DNA of 64,000 bases, from the NCBI RefSeq assembly GCF_028682395.1, contig NZ_JANHLC010000013.1, positions 32,874 to 96,873 of the forward strand. The letters run 5' to 3'. The notes beneath the pieces were generated by a model. The model was not told the origin of the DNA. It did no database searches and worked only from the letters and a program-made list of their open reading frames with translations. Position numbers and translations under genes: made by a program. Origin of the DNA: Pseudomonas putida. Lineage in GTDB: Bacteria; Pseudomonadota; Gammaproteobacteria; Pseudomonadales; Pseudomonadaceae. Each line of letters opens with the position of its first letter. Position 1 is the stretch's first letter. Below, piece by piece: positions 52,998-62,294 of this stretch.

Positions 52998-55082
52998 ATG
53001 GCAAACCCGGACGCCCTGAACGCGCAGCGCGCTGCAAAGCGCATGCTGCAACCGACGGTCAAGTCGCACCTGGCCTACACCTTGCTGTGTGCCCTGGTGA
53101 TGATGCTGATGTTCACCCTGTTGCGGGTGGCACTGCTGGCTTACAACCGCGAGATGATCCTCGACACCCCGGCCTCGACCTTTATCGAGGCCTTTCTCAA
53201 TGGCCTGCGCTTTGACCTGCGCATCGTCGTCTACCTGATCGCGCCGTTGCTGCTGGCGTTGTTCAGCGTGCGGGCCATGGCGGCCCGGGGCGTGTTCCGG
53301 TTCTGGCTGACCGTCACTTCGAGCATCGCGCTGTTCCTTGGCCTGATGGAGATGGACTTCTACCGCGAGTTCCACCAGCGCCTCAACGGCCTGGTCTTCC
53401 AGTATGTGAAGGAAGACCCGAAAACCGTGATGAGCATGCTCTGGTACGGTTTCCCGGTGGTTCGCTACCTGCTGGCCTGGGCGGTGGGGACGCTGGTCCT
53501 GAGCTGGCTGTTCAAGGGGGCCGATCGGTTGACCCGTTCGAGCGCCTCGTTCAACACCGTGACCAGCTCACGGCCCGTCGCGCCCTGGTACACCCGTATC
53601 GCAGTGTTCGTGGTCTGCCTGCTGATCGCAGTGGTCGCGGCACGCGGTACCCTGCGCCAGGGCCCACCAATGCGCTGGGGCGATGTGTACACCACCGACT
53701 CCAACTTCGCCAACCAACTGGGCCTCAATGGCACGTTGTCGCTGATCGCGGCGGCCAAAAGCCGGATGTCCGAGGATCGCGACAATATCTGGAAAGCCAC
53801 GTTGCCCCAGCCCCTGGCCCAGCAAACCGTGCGTGACCTGCTGCTGACGCCGAACGACACGCTGGTGGATGCCGAGACGGCTGCCGTGCGCCGTGACTTC
53901 CTGCCGCCGGCGCAGAACACGCTGGCGATCAAGAATGTCGTGGTGATCCTGATGGAAAGCTTCGCCGGGCACTCGGTGGGCGCCTTGGGGGCCTCGGGCA
54001 ACGTGACCCCGTACTTCGACAAGTTGGCCCAGGAAGGCCTGTTGTTCGACCGCTTCTTCTCCAATGGCACCCATACCCACCAGGGTATGTTCGCGACCAT
54101 GGCGTGCTTCCCCAACCTGCCGGGTTTCGAGTACCTGATGCAGACGCCGGAAGGCAGCCACAAGCTGTCTGGCCTGCCGCAGTTGTTGAGCGGGCGTGAC
54201 TACGATGATGTGTATGTCTACAACGGCGACTTTGCCTGGGACAACCAGGCCGGGTTCTTCAGCAACCAGGGCATGACGACCTTTATCGGACGCAATGACT
54301 TCGTTAACCCGGTGTTCTCCGATCCGACGTGGGGCGTGTCTGACCAGGATATGTTCAACCGTGGCCTGGAAGAGCTGAAGGCCCGCGAAGGCAAGAAACC
54401 GTTCTATGCCTTGCTGCAAACCCTGTCCAACCACACCCCGTATGCCTTGCCAACGCCGTTGCCGGTCGAACCGGTTACGGGTCGTGGCAGCCTGGACCAG
54501 CATTTGACGGCGATGCGTTATTCCGACTGGGCGCTGGGGCAGTTCTTCGAGAAGGCGCGCAAGGAGCCGTACTTCAAGGACACCCTGTTCGTGATCGTCG
54601 GCGACCACGGCTTTGGTAACGAGCAACAGATCACCGAAATGGACCTGGGACGGTTCAACGTGCCTCTGTTGCTGATCGGCCCGGGCATCCAGGAGAAGTT
54701 CGGCCAGCGCAACCACACCGTGGGGACGCAGGTCGATATTGTGCCGACCATCATGGGGCGGGTTGGTGGCGAAGTACGCCACCAGTGCTGGGGGCGTGAC
54801 TTGCTGAACCTGCCGGAAGGCGACAAGGGCATCGGCATTATCAAGCCGTCGGGCAGCGACCAGACGGTGGCATTGCTGACAGCGGATCGGGTGCTGGTAC
54901 TGCCCAAGGAAATGCCGCCACGGATCTATCGTTATGAGCTGGGGGCCAAGCCCAATGGCGAGTTGATTCCGAATGCGGCCGACGAAGCCGAGCTGCGCCA
55001 GAAACTGGAGTCGTATCTGCAGACCGCCACCAAGAGCCTGCTGGATAACACGGCCGGCGTGGTGGATGGCAAGCCGGATTGA
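52998..55082 (+). CDS. LtaS-like membrane phosphoglycerol transferase / sulfatase-fold protein
   Basis: A 694-residue protein with four to five N-terminal membrane helices (to about residue 210) and a periplasmic alkaline-phosphatase-fold domain. The catalytic residues expected for LtaS-type enzymes are visible: Glu320 (VVVILMESFAG), the nucleophile Thr358 (SNGTHTHQG) and Asp536-His537 (VIVGDHGFGN). In Gram-negatives, this family is associated with envelope glycan modification (compare OpgB), rather than lipoteichoic acid. A terminator follows. Confidence 0.87.
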   Translation: MANPDALNAQRAAKRMLQPTVKSHLAYTLLCALVMMLMFTLLRVALLAYNREMILDTPASTFIEAFLNGLRFDLRIVVYLIAPLLLALFSVRAMAARGVFRFWLTVTSSIALFLGLMEMDFYREFHQRLNGLVFQYVKEDPKTVMSMLWYGFPVVRYLLAWAVGTLVLSWLFKGADRLTRSSASFNTVTSSRPVAPWYTRIAVFVVCLLIAVVAARGTLRQGPPMRWGDVYTTDSNFANQLGLNGTLSLIAAAKSRMSEDRDNIWKATLPQPLAQQTVRDLLLTPNDTLVDAETAAVRRDFLPPAQNTLAIKNVVVILMESFAGHSVGALGASGNVTPYFDKLAQEGLLFDRFFSNGTHTHQGMFATMACFPNLPGFEYLMQTPEGSHKLSGLPQLLSGRDYDDVYVYNGDFAWDNQAGFFSNQGMTTFIGRNDFVNPVFSDPTWGVSDQDMFNRGLEELKAREGKKPFYALLQTLSNHTPYALPTPLPVEPVTGRGSLDQHLTAMRYSDWALGQFFEKARKEPYFKDTLFVIVGDHGFGNEQQITEMDLGRFNVPLLLIGPGIQEKFGQRNHTVGTQVDIVPTIMGRVGGEVRHQCWGRDLLNLPEGDKGIGIIKPSGSDQTVALLTADRVLVLPKEMPPRIYRYELGAKPNGELIPNAADEAELRQKLESYLQTATKSLLDNTAGVVDGKPD

Positions 55083-55114
55083 TCGGTCGAAAGTGATCCA
55101 TCGAGCGTGACTCA

Positions 55115-55147
55115 AAAAAACGCCCTGACTTGTCAGGGCGTTTTTTA
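55115..55147 (+). terminator. Intrinsic terminator after the LtaS-like gene
   Basis: CGCCCTGAC-TT-GTCAGGGCG followed by T6; A runs on the left make it usable for the DUF3309 gene on the other strand. Confidence 0.87.
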
Positions 55148-55158
55148 TTGCGGGTAGA

Positions 55159-55311
55159 TCATATCTTGCCAAGTAAGAGCAGGATCAACAGAACAATCAG
55201 AACGGTCCCGATAATACCGGACGGGCCATAACCCCAACTTCTGGAGTGCGGGAAGACTGGCAAGCCACCAATCAGCAGGAGGATAAGGATGACGATCAGG
55301 ATAGTGCCCAT
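55159..55311 (-). CDS. DUF3309 small membrane protein
   Basis: A 50-residue protein: MGTILIVILILLLIGGLPVF, then HSRSWGYGPSGIIG, then a second hydrophobic helix LIVLLILLLLGKI. This is the DUF3309 family, two membrane helices joined by a conserved loop. ATG 55311 fits the family start. The function is unknown; members are often stress-associated. Confidence 0.88.
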   Translation of the reverse strand: MGTILIVILILLLIGGLPVFPHSRSWGYGPSGIIGTVLIVLLILLLLGKI

Positions 55312-55652
55312 GGTGTATTCCTTATTGGTTTTCGTGGGAGCGTGACGCGGCTGCAATCATGGCAAGCGTTGCAGGTACAACGGGCCGCTTAATAAGTCCG
55401 ACTGATCGGGTGAAAAGAAAATTCCCTGAATTTTTAAAGTATTTCGCTCAAACCGTTATTTCTTTTAAAGCCCTGGGAAGTTGCACTTGAACGACCTGCT
55501 TAGTTGTTCCTGGCAGTGAACTTTGCCGGCCTCGCACGTTCGCACCGGGCCTGGGGTTTGCCTGCGCCATTCAGCGCTCTGATGGTACGTGGGGGCGGCC
55601 GGGGCCTTCGCTACACTGCGGTTCATCTCTCCAGAACAGCAAGGCAGTTCCT
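55312..55652. other. 341-base gap, no gene seen
   Basis: AT-rich near 55430 (TTTTTAAAGTATTTCGC) with probable promoters for the flanking genes. No RNA gene or repeat recognised. Confidence 0.5.
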
Positions 55653-56468
55653 ATGCAAAATCGCATGATGATCACTGGCGCCGGCTCGGGTCTGGGCCGT
55701 GAAATGGCCCTGCGTTGGGCGCGCGAAGGCTGGCAACTGGCCTTGTCCGATATCAGTGAACCCGGCCTGCAGGAAACCCTGCAGAGGGTACGTGCCGCCG
55801 GCGGTGACGGGTTTATCCAGCGGTGCGATGTGAGGGACTACAGCCAGCTCACCGCGCTCGCCCAGGCCTGCGAAGTGAAACTGGGCGGTATCGATGTGAT
55901 CGTCAACAACGCGGGAGTCGCTTCGGGCGGGTTCTTTAGCGAATTGTCCCTGGAAGACTGGGATTGGCAGATCGCAATCAACCTCATGGGCGTGGTCAAG
56001 GGGTGCAAGGCCTTCCTGCCCTTGCTGGAAAAGAGTCATGGCACAATCATCAATATCGCCTCGATGGCGGCCTTGATGCAGGGCCCGGCCATGAGCAACT
56101 ACAACGTGGCGAAGGCCGGGGTGGTGGCGCTGTCCGAAAGCCTGCTGATCGAACTGGCCCATCAGGAAGTGGCGGTGCATGTGGTCTGCCCGTCGTTCTT
56201 CCAGACCAATCTGCTCGACTCGTTTCGTGGGCCGACGCCAGCCATGAAGGCCCAGGTCGGCAAGTTGCTGGAAAGCTCGCCCATCAGTGCTGCCGAGATT
56301 GCCGACTATATCTACCGCCAGGTCGCGGCCGGTGAATTCATGATCCTGCCCCACGAGCAGGGGCGCATGGCCTGGGCGCTCAAGCAGCAGAACCCGCAGT
56401 TGCTGCACAGCGAAATGATTGCCATGGCCGACCGGATGCGCAGCAAGGCGCGCCAGGGTAGCCAGTAG
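55653..56468 (+). CDS. Short-chain dehydrogenase/reductase
   Basis: A 271-residue classical SDR. The cofactor motif GAGSGLGREMA is at residues 7-17, NNAGVA near 88, the catalytic Ser/Tyr/Lys in INIASMAALMQGPAMSNYNVAKAG (YxxxK), and a C-terminal extension. Substrate unknown. Confidence 0.92.
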   Translation: MQNRMMITGAGSGLGREMALRWAREGWQLALSDISEPGLQETLQRVRAAGGDGFIQRCDVRDYSQLTALAQACEVKLGGIDVIVNNAGVASGGFFSELSLEDWDWQIAINLMGVVKGCKAFLPLLEKSHGTIINIASMAALMQGPAMSNYNVAKAGVVALSESLLIELAHQEVAVHVVCPSFFQTNLLDSFRGPTPAMKAQVGKLLESSPISAAEIADYIYRQVAAGEFMILPHEQGRMAWALKQQNPQLLHSEMIAMADRMRSKARQGSQ

Positions 56469-56533
56469 GCTTGCCCGGCGCGGCAGGGCTGGTTAGGGTG
56501 GCGGCCATCCGATCTCCCTGACGAGTACTACGC

Positions 56534-56866
56534 GTGCTTAATTATCTGTGGTTCTTTCTGGCGGCGCTGTTTGAGATCGCCGGTTGCTATGCGTTCTGGA
56601 TGTGGTTGCGGCAGGGCAAGAGTGCCTGGTGGATCGCGCCGGCCCTGTTGAGCCTGACGCTGTTCGCGCTGCTGCTGACCAAGGTCGAGGCGACCTATGC
56701 CGGGCGAGCCTACGCTGCCTATGGCGGGATCTACATCGTGGCCTCGATCGCCTGGCTCGGCCTGATCGAACGGGTGCGCCCGCTGGCGTCGGATTGGCTG
56801 GGCGTTGTGCTGTGCGTGGTCGGTGCCAGCATCATCCTGTTCGGTCCGCGCTTCTCCGCACCATAA
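56534..56866 (+). CDS. YnfA family (UPF0060) membrane protein
   Basis: A 110-residue four-helix protein of the small-multidrug-resistance-like group: FFLAALFEIAGCYAFWMWLRQGKSAWW, TYAGRAYAAYGGIYIVASIAWLGL, and GASIILFGPR. The start is GTG 56534. Transport function not established. Confidence 0.92.
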   Translation: MLNYLWFFLAALFEIAGCYAFWMWLRQGKSAWWIAPALLSLTLFALLLTKVEATYAGRAYAAYGGIYIVASIAWLGLIERVRPLASDWLGVVLCVVGASIILFGPRFSAP

Positions 56867-56994
56867 CGGCTTGCGCGAGTGATGCAGTCCCCGTCTGTAG
56901 GTCGGATCGAGAGAGCCTGTCGTATTGGGCTGATTCGGCGCTACTGGATTGCCCGGGCGTGCGCTGGTTGTGCAGTCTCCAGAGTCCGCTCACT

Positions 56995-57004
56995 ACAAGG
57001 ACTG
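56995..57004 (+). promoter_or_regulatory. CsrA-type site overlapping the csrA-paralogue ribosome site
   Basis: ACAAGGACTG matches the CsrA/RsmA consensus ACANGGANGT at all but its last two positions. It contains the AAGGA ribosome site for the csrA-like gene, so translational autoregulation is plausible. Confidence 0.45.
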
Positions 57005-57008
57005 TTCC

Positions 57009-57197
57009 ATGCTGGTTTTGACTCGCGCCGTCGGCGAAACCCTCGTTATCGGCGATGACGTTACTGTGAAAGTGTTGGCTGTGACTGCGTTCGGGGTTCG
57101 GCTGGGGATAGAGGCGCCGCGGCATGTCGAGGTGCACCGCAGCGAGATTTATCGCCGTCTGCAACTCAAGCGCGAGGACGCTGAGCCCAGGCGCTGA
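57009..57197 (+). CDS. CsrA/Rsm-family RNA-binding protein (divergent paralogue)
   Basis: A 62-residue CsrA-family protein: MLVLTRAVGETLVIGDDVTVKV, LGIEAPRHVEVHRSEIYRRL and a basic tail. RNA-contact residues Leu4, Arg6 and Arg44 (in VHRSEIY) are kept. The sequence differs from RsmA and RsmE in the middle strand (LAVTAFGVRLGI), so it is an extra paralogue in the Gac/Rsm network. It binds GGA motifs in mRNA leaders to control translation. Confidence 0.88.
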   Translation: MLVLTRAVGETLVIGDDVTVKVLAVTAFGVRLGIEAPRHVEVHRSEIYRRLQLKREDAEPRR

Positions 57198-57203
57198 CGG
57201 CGT

Positions 57204-57431
57204 TCAGTCGAAGTATTCCTTGGGCACGCTATGGCGAGCCATCAATTGGCATTGCTGGCTCTCCAGGTCGAAGAAAATCACGGCCTGGCCCTTGCTCAAC
57301 GCATGCCGCACGCGCAGCACGCGGGTTTCCTGGGGCGTGTCATCGCCGTTGTCGGTGCCGTCGCGGCTGACGAAGTCCTCGATCAGCCGGGTCAGGGTGT
57401 CGGGTTCCAGTTGGTCGTAGGGAATCAGCAT
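57204..57431 (-). CDS. YheU family (UPF0270) protein
   Basis: A 75-residue protein: MLIPYDQLEPDTLTRLIEDFVSRDGTDNG, then an alpha/beta part ending VPKEYFD. It is the UPF0270/YheU family, with no assigned function. ATG 57431 gives the family start. It is convergent with the csrA paralogue. Confidence 0.9.
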   Translation of the reverse strand: MLIPYDQLEPDTLTRLIEDFVSRDGTDNGDDTPQETRVLRVRHALSKGQAVIFFDLESQQCQLMARHSVPKEYFD

Positions 57432-57510
57432 GGGGCATTTCTCCGAAAAAATCCGCACGATGCTAACGGCTTGCCCGGTCCTCGTCACGCGTGATTCCCC
57501 TGGCCGGGTG

Positions 57511-58695
57511 TCAGGAGCGCTGGCCGATCAGGCTGTCGACTGCTGGCACCCGGGTATCGCTTTCCATCTGGGTGTCGTGCTCCAGTTGGTGGCTGAAGCG
57601 GTCGAGCGAACCGCTGGCCGGCTGCGCGTCGCTGGCAAACACCGGTGGGCTGAGCATATAGGCGCCGAGCAGGCGGCTCAGGGCCGCCAGGCTGTCGATA
57701 TGGGTGCGTTCGTAGCCATGGGTCGCATCGCAGCCGAAGGCCAGTAGGGCGGTACGGATGTCGTGGCCGGCGGTCACCGCAGAATGGGCATCACTGAAGT
57801 AATAGCGAAACAGGTCGCGGCGTGCCGGCAACTCGTGCTCTGTCGCCAGGCGCAGCAGATGGCGGGACAGGTGGTAGTCATAGGGCCCGCCAGAGTCCTG
57901 CATGGCCACGCTGACCGCATGTTCGCTGGAGTGCTGGCCCGGCGCGACCGGCGCGATATCGATGCCGACGAACTCACTGACATCCCACGGCAAGGCGGCC
58001 GCCGCGCCGCTGCCGGTTTCCTCGGTGATGGTGAACAGCGGGTGGCAGTCGATCAAGGGTTGCGCGCCGCTGTCGACAATGGCCTTGAGGGCGGCGAGCA
58101 GGGCGGCTACCCCCGCCTTGTCGTCCAGGTGGCGGGCGCTGATATGGCCGCTTTCGGTGAACTCCGGCAGGGGGTCGAAGGCCACGAAATCACCGATGCC
58201 GACACCCAGCGATTCGCAATCGGCGCGGGTGGTGCAGTAGGCATCGAGGCGCAGTTCGATATGGTCCCAACTGATGGGCAACTCATCCACGGCGGTGTTG
58301 AAGGCGTGCCCCGAGGCCATCAGCGGCAGCACGCTGCCGCGGATCACGCCGTTGTCGGTGAACAGGCTGACGCGGCTGCCTTCGGCGAAGCGGCTTGACC
58401 AGCAGCCGACCGGGGCGAGTGTCAGGCGGCCGGTATCCTTGATGGCGCGCACGCTTGCGCCGATGGTGTCCAGGTGGGCGGAGACGGCACGGTCCGGGCT
58501 GCTCTGCTGGCCTTTGAGGGTGGCGCGCAGGGTACCGCGGCGAGTCAGCTCGAAGGGGATACCAAGCTCGTCCAGCCGCTCGGCGACGTAGCGCACGATG
58601 GTGTCGGTGAAGCCGGTGGGGCTGGGGATGGCCAGCATTTCCAGGAGGACTTTTTGCAGGTAGTGCAGATCCGGTTCGGGCAGTGACGGGGTCAT
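57511..58695 (-). CDS. NAGGN-system M42-type peptidase
   Basis: A 394-residue M42/M20-like metallopeptidase: AVSAHLDTIGASV (His), HLDDKAGVAALLAAL (Asp), FTITEETGSGAAA (catalytic Glu-Glu) and late Asp and His. It belongs to the group encoded with N-acetylglutaminylglutamine amide biosynthesis and may trim or turn over the dipeptide osmolyte. Its ATG overlaps the ngg stop by four bases. Confidence 0.9.
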   Translation of the reverse strand: MTPSLPEPDLHYLQKVLLEMLAIPSPTGFTDTIVRYVAERLDELGIPFELTRRGTLRATLKGQQSSPDRAVSAHLDTIGASVRAIKDTGRLTLAPVGCWSSRFAEGSRVSLFTDNGVIRGSVLPLMASGHAFNTAVDELPISWDHIELRLDAYCTTRADCESLGVGIGDFVAFDPLPEFTESGHISARHLDDKAGVAALLAALKAIVDSGAQPLIDCHPLFTITEETGSGAAAALPWDVSEFVGIDIAPVAPGQHSSEHAVSVAMQDSGGPYDYHLSRHLLRLATEHELPARRDLFRYYFSDAHSAVTAGHDIRTALLAFGCDATHGYERTHIDSLAALSRLLGAYMLSPPVFASDAQPASGSLDRFSHQLEHDTQMESDTRVPAVDSLIGQRS

Positions 58696-60482
58696 GGTTG
58701 CTCCAGGGCTAGGGGCGAACGCGGGCAGCCGCCGCTGACATCAGGGAGTCGGCTGGCAGGAAACAGCAGGTCGATAAAGCGCTCGGCCGTCGGTTGGGGT
58801 TCATGGTTGGCCAGGCCAACCCGTTCATTGGCTTCGATAAACACGTAGTCGGGCTGGTCGGCAGCGCTGACCATCAGGTCCAGGCCGACCACTGGAATAT
58901 CCAGTGCGCGGGCGGCGCGGATCGCGGCCTCGGCCAGTGTGGGGTGCAGGATCGCGGTGACATCCTCCAGCGTACCGCCGGTATGCAGGTTGGCCACGCG
59001 GCGCACCGCCAGTTGCTCGCCGGCTGGCAGCACGCTGCTGTAGTCGTAGCCAGCGGCTTGCAGGGTGTGCTGGGTTTCCCGGTCGAGGGGAATGCGACTT
59101 TCGCCCTGGGTGGCGGCCTGGCGGCGCCGGCTCTGGGCCTCGATCAGTGCGCCGATGGCATGCAGGCCGTCACCGACAACCTGTGCCGGCCGGCGAATCG
59201 CGGCGGCGACGACCTCGAAGCCGATCACCACAATGCGCAGATCGAGGCCCTCGTGAAAGCTCTCCAGCAGCACCCGGCTATCAAAGCGCCGTGCGGCCTC
59301 GATAGCCGCCTGCACGGATTCGATGCAGCGCAGGTCCACCGCCACGCCCTGGCCTTGCTCGCCATCCAGGGGCTTGACCACCACCCGCTGGTGTTCGTCG
59401 AGAAAGGCCAGGTTGTCGTCACCATTGCCCGCCAATTGCTGGGCTGGCAGTTTCAGGCCGGCGGCGTCCAGGGTGCGGTGGGTCAGGCTTTTATCCTGGC
59501 ACAGGCTCATGCTGATGGCTGTGGTCAGGTCGCTCAGCGATTCACGGCAGCGTATCCGCCGGCCGCCATGGACCAGGGTAAACAAGCCGGCGGCGGCATC
59601 GTCGACCTGTACTTCGATCCCGCGTCGATGGGCCTCTTCCACCAGGATGCGGGCATAGGGATTGAACCCGGCCTGCGGCCCGGGGCCGAGGAACAGCGGC
59701 TGGTTGATACCGTTCTTGCACTTGATGGAGAAGGTCGACAGGGTTCGAAAGCCCAGCTTGGCGTAGAGGTTTTTCGCTTGCTGATTATCGTGCAGTACCG
59801 ACAGATCGAGATAGCTCAGGCCACGGCTCATGAAATGCTCGATCAGGTGACGCACCAGTACTTCGCCCACGCCCGGCCGGCTGCAGCCGGGATCGACCGC
59901 GAGGCACCAGAGGCTGCTGCCGCTTTCCGGGTCATGAAAGGCCTTTTGATGGTTCAGGCCCATCACGCTACCGATCACCGCGCCGCTGTCTTCATCTTCG
60001 GCCAGCCAGTACACCGGTCCGCCCTGATGGCGGGGTGTCAGCCGCTGTGGGTCAATGGGCAGCATGCCGCGGGCCTGGTAGAGCTGGTTGATGGCCTGCC
60101 AGTCGTCCTCGTTTTGCGCACGCCGGATGCGAAAACCGCGAAAGACCCGAGTGGCCTGGCGATAGTCACTGAACCACAGGCGTAGGGTGTCCGAGGGATC
60201 GAGGAACAGTTGGTGCGGCGCTTGGGCCAGGACCTGCTGGGGCGCCGCGACGTACAGCGCGATATCGCGTGCGCCGGGGCGTTCGTTGAGCAGCTCGGCC
60301 GCCAGCGCAGCGGGCTCTGCAAAAGTATGGCCCAGCAGCAGCCGGCCCCAACCGCAATGCAAGGCAATGGGCTGTTGGGTCGGCGCACTACCGTCCTCGG
60401 CAAAGCGCGCCTGCAGTCGTTCATAGGACGGTGCCTGGCCGCGCAGCAGGCGTTGGTTGTAAGCCGTGGCGTGGGGTTTCAT
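58692..60482 (-). CDS. ngg: N-acetylglutaminylglutamine synthetase (GNAT-ATP-grasp fusion)
   Basis: A 596-residue two-domain enzyme. The N-terminal part includes a GNAT acetyltransferase domain (about 110-260, with LAVDPGCSRPGVGEVLVRHLIEHF binding acetyl-CoA). The C-terminal part is an ATP-grasp ligase (about 290-580: VVVKPLDGEQGQGVAVDL, VLLESFHEG, PVVGLDLMVSA, FIEANERVGLANHEPQP). Together they acetylate and join glutamines to form N-acetyl-Gln-Gln. asnO starts the operon four bases upstream. Confidence 0.94.
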   Translation of the reverse strand: MKPHATAYNQRLLRGQAPSYERLQARFAEDGSAPTQQPIALHCGWGRLLLGHTFAEPAALAAELLNERPGARDIALYVAAPQQVLAQAPHQLFLDPSDTLRLWFSDYRQATRVFRGFRIRRAQNEDDWQAINQLYQARGMLPIDPQRLTPRHQGGPVYWLAEDEDSGAVIGSVMGLNHQKAFHDPESGSSLWCLAVDPGCSRPGVGEVLVRHLIEHFMSRGLSYLDLSVLHDNQQAKNLYAKLGFRTLSTFSIKCKNGINQPLFLGPGPQAGFNPYARILVEEAHRRGIEVQVDDAAAGLFTLVHGGRRIRCRESLSDLTTAISMSLCQDKSLTHRTLDAAGLKLPAQQLAGNGDDNLAFLDEHQRVVVKPLDGEQGQGVAVDLRCIESVQAAIEAARRFDSRVLLESFHEGLDLRIVVIGFEVVAAAIRRPAQVVGDGLHAIGALIEAQSRRRQAATQGESRIPLDRETQHTLQAAGYDYSSVLPAGEQLAVRRVANLHTGGTLEDVTAILHPTLAEAAIRAARALDIPVVGLDLMVSAADQPDYVFIEANERVGLANHEPQPTAERFIDLLFPASRLPDVSGGCPRSPLALEQP

Positions 60483-60485
60483 CGG

Positions 60486-62258
60486 TCAGATTCCTTGTTC
60501 GCTAAGCCACAGGTTGAGCGCTGCCAGTTGCCACAGCTTGGAGCCGCGCAGCGGGGTCAACTGGCCGTGGGGATTGCTCAGCAGGCGGTCGAGCATGGCT
60601 GGGTTGAACAGGCCGCGATCCTGGCTGGGATCCAGCAGCAGGTCGCGGACCCAGTTCAGGGTGTCGCCCTGCAAGTGCTTGAGACCGGGGACCGGGAAGT
60701 AACCTTTCTTACGGTCGATCACGGCGCTGGGAATCACCCGGCGTGCGGCTTCCTTGAGCACCTGTTTGCCGCCGTCGGGCAACTTGAAACGGGCCGGCAC
60801 CCGGGCCGAAAGCTCCACCAGGCGGTAGTCCAGAAACGGCGTGCGAGCCTCCAGCCCCCAGGCCATGGTCATGTTGTCGACGCGCTTGACCGGGTCATCG
60901 ACCAGCATCACCGTGCTGTCCAGGCGCAAGGCCTTGTCCACGCCGGCCGCGGCACCGGGCATGGCGAAATGCTCACGGACGAAATCCCCGGCCGCGTCGT
61001 GCTCCACCAGCCATTGGGGTTGCACGGTGGCGGCGTAGTCGTCGTAGCTGCGGTCGAAAAACGCCTCGCGATAGGCGCTGTAGGGATCGGCGGCGCCGTC
61101 CACCTGCGGGTACCAGTGATAGCCGGCGAACAACTCGTCCGCGCCCTGGCCGCTTTGCACCACCTTGCAGTGCTTGGCCACTTCCCGGGACAACAGATAA
61201 AAGGCGATGCAGTCGTGGCTGACCATCGGTTCGCTCATGGCTTGGAACGCCGCAGGCAACTGCTCGATGATTTCCTGTTCGGCGATGCGTAACTGGTGGT
61301 GGTGCGTGCCGTAGTGCCGGGCGATCAGGTCCGAGTACTGGAACTCATCGCCGCGTTCGCCGCCGGCATCGGCAAAACCAATGGAAAAGGTCGACAGTTG
61401 CTCGACACCGACCTCGCGCAGCAAACCGACCAGCAGGCTCGAGTCGACGCCGCCGGACAGCAAGACGCCCACGTCCACCGCCGCCCGCTGGCGAATCGCC
61501 ACGGCTTCGCGGGTGCTGTCCAGCACCTGGTCGGTCCAGTCCTCCAGGCTCAGGTCGAGTTCATCGGCCCGGGGGCCGTAGGGGAGCGTCCACCAGGTCT
61601 TGCGCTCACGAACGCCCTTGGCGTCGATACGCAGCCAACTGGCGGGCTCGAGCTTTTCGATACCTGCCAGCAGGGTACGGGGCGCGGGTACCACAGCATG
61701 GAAGTTGAGGTAATGATTGAGGGCAACCGGGTCGAGCACCGGCTGGATATCGCCGCCCTTGAGCAGGCTGGGCAGGGTCGAGGAAAAACGCAGGCGCTGG
61801 GCGTTTTGTGCCAGATAGAGCGGTTTGACGCCGAGGCGGTCACGGGCCAGAAACAGGCTTTGCCGGTCTCGGTCCCAGATGGCGAAGGCAAACATGCCAT
61901 TGAGCTTGGGCAGCAGCGCTTCGCCCCAGGCGTGATAGCCCTTGAGCAGGACTTCGGTATCACCGTGGGAGTGGAAGCGGTAGCCCAGGTCCTCAAGTTC
62001 GCGGCGCAACTCCGGGAAGTTGTAGATCGCACCGTTGAAGGCCAGGGACAGGCCCAGTTCGCTGTCGACCATAGGCTGGGCCGAGCCGTCCGACAGGTCC
62101 ATGATTTTCAACCGCCGATGGCCCAGGGCGATTGGCCCGTGGCTGTAAAAGCCCCAGGCATCCGGCCCGCGTGGCGCGAGGTGGTGGGTCATGCGTTCAA
62201 TGGCGGCCAGGTCGGCCGGTTGAAAGTCGAAACGTAGTTCTCCAGCTAATCCGCACAT
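60486..62258 (-). CDS. asnO: N-acetylglutaminylglutamine amidotransferase (AsnB-like)
   Basis: A 590-residue class II glutamine amidotransferase. The catalytic Cys2 follows Met (MCGLAGELRF), AFNGAIYNFPELR holds glutaminase residues, and the synthetase domain has GVLLSGGVDSSLLVG (PP-loop). It amidates N-acetyl-Gln-Gln to give NAGGN, an osmoprotectant of Pseudomonas and rhizobia. It is the first gene of the operon; the integrase stop lies only 36 bases upstream of its ATG, so the native promoter may be displaced. Confidence 0.95.
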   Translation of the reverse strand: MCGLAGELRFDFQPADLAAIERMTHHLAPRGPDAWGFYSHGPIALGHRRLKIMDLSDGSAQPMVDSELGLSLAFNGAIYNFPELRRELEDLGYRFHSHGDTEVLLKGYHAWGEALLPKLNGMFAFAIWDRDRQSLFLARDRLGVKPLYLAQNAQRLRFSSTLPSLLKGGDIQPVLDPVALNHYLNFHAVVPAPRTLLAGIEKLEPASWLRIDAKGVRERKTWWTLPYGPRADELDLSLEDWTDQVLDSTREAVAIRQRAAVDVGVLLSGGVDSSLLVGLLREVGVEQLSTFSIGFADAGGERGDEFQYSDLIARHYGTHHHQLRIAEQEIIEQLPAAFQAMSEPMVSHDCIAFYLLSREVAKHCKVVQSGQGADELFAGYHWYPQVDGAADPYSAYREAFFDRSYDDYAATVQPQWLVEHDAAGDFVREHFAMPGAAAGVDKALRLDSTVMLVDDPVKRVDNMTMAWGLEARTPFLDYRLVELSARVPARFKLPDGGKQVLKEAARRVIPSAVIDRKKGYFPVPGLKHLQGDTLNWVRDLLLDPSQDRGLFNPAMLDRLLSNPHGQLTPLRGSKLWQLAALNLWLSEQGI

Positions 62259-62294
62259 GTTGCGTAAGCCCTTTGTATTTCGGCATGTGTGTCG

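Noticed and set aside
53568..55172. 534-codon minus-strand frame opposite the LtaS-like gene
   Set aside because: Antisense shadow; low complexity, Arg/Gln/His-rich, no motifs.
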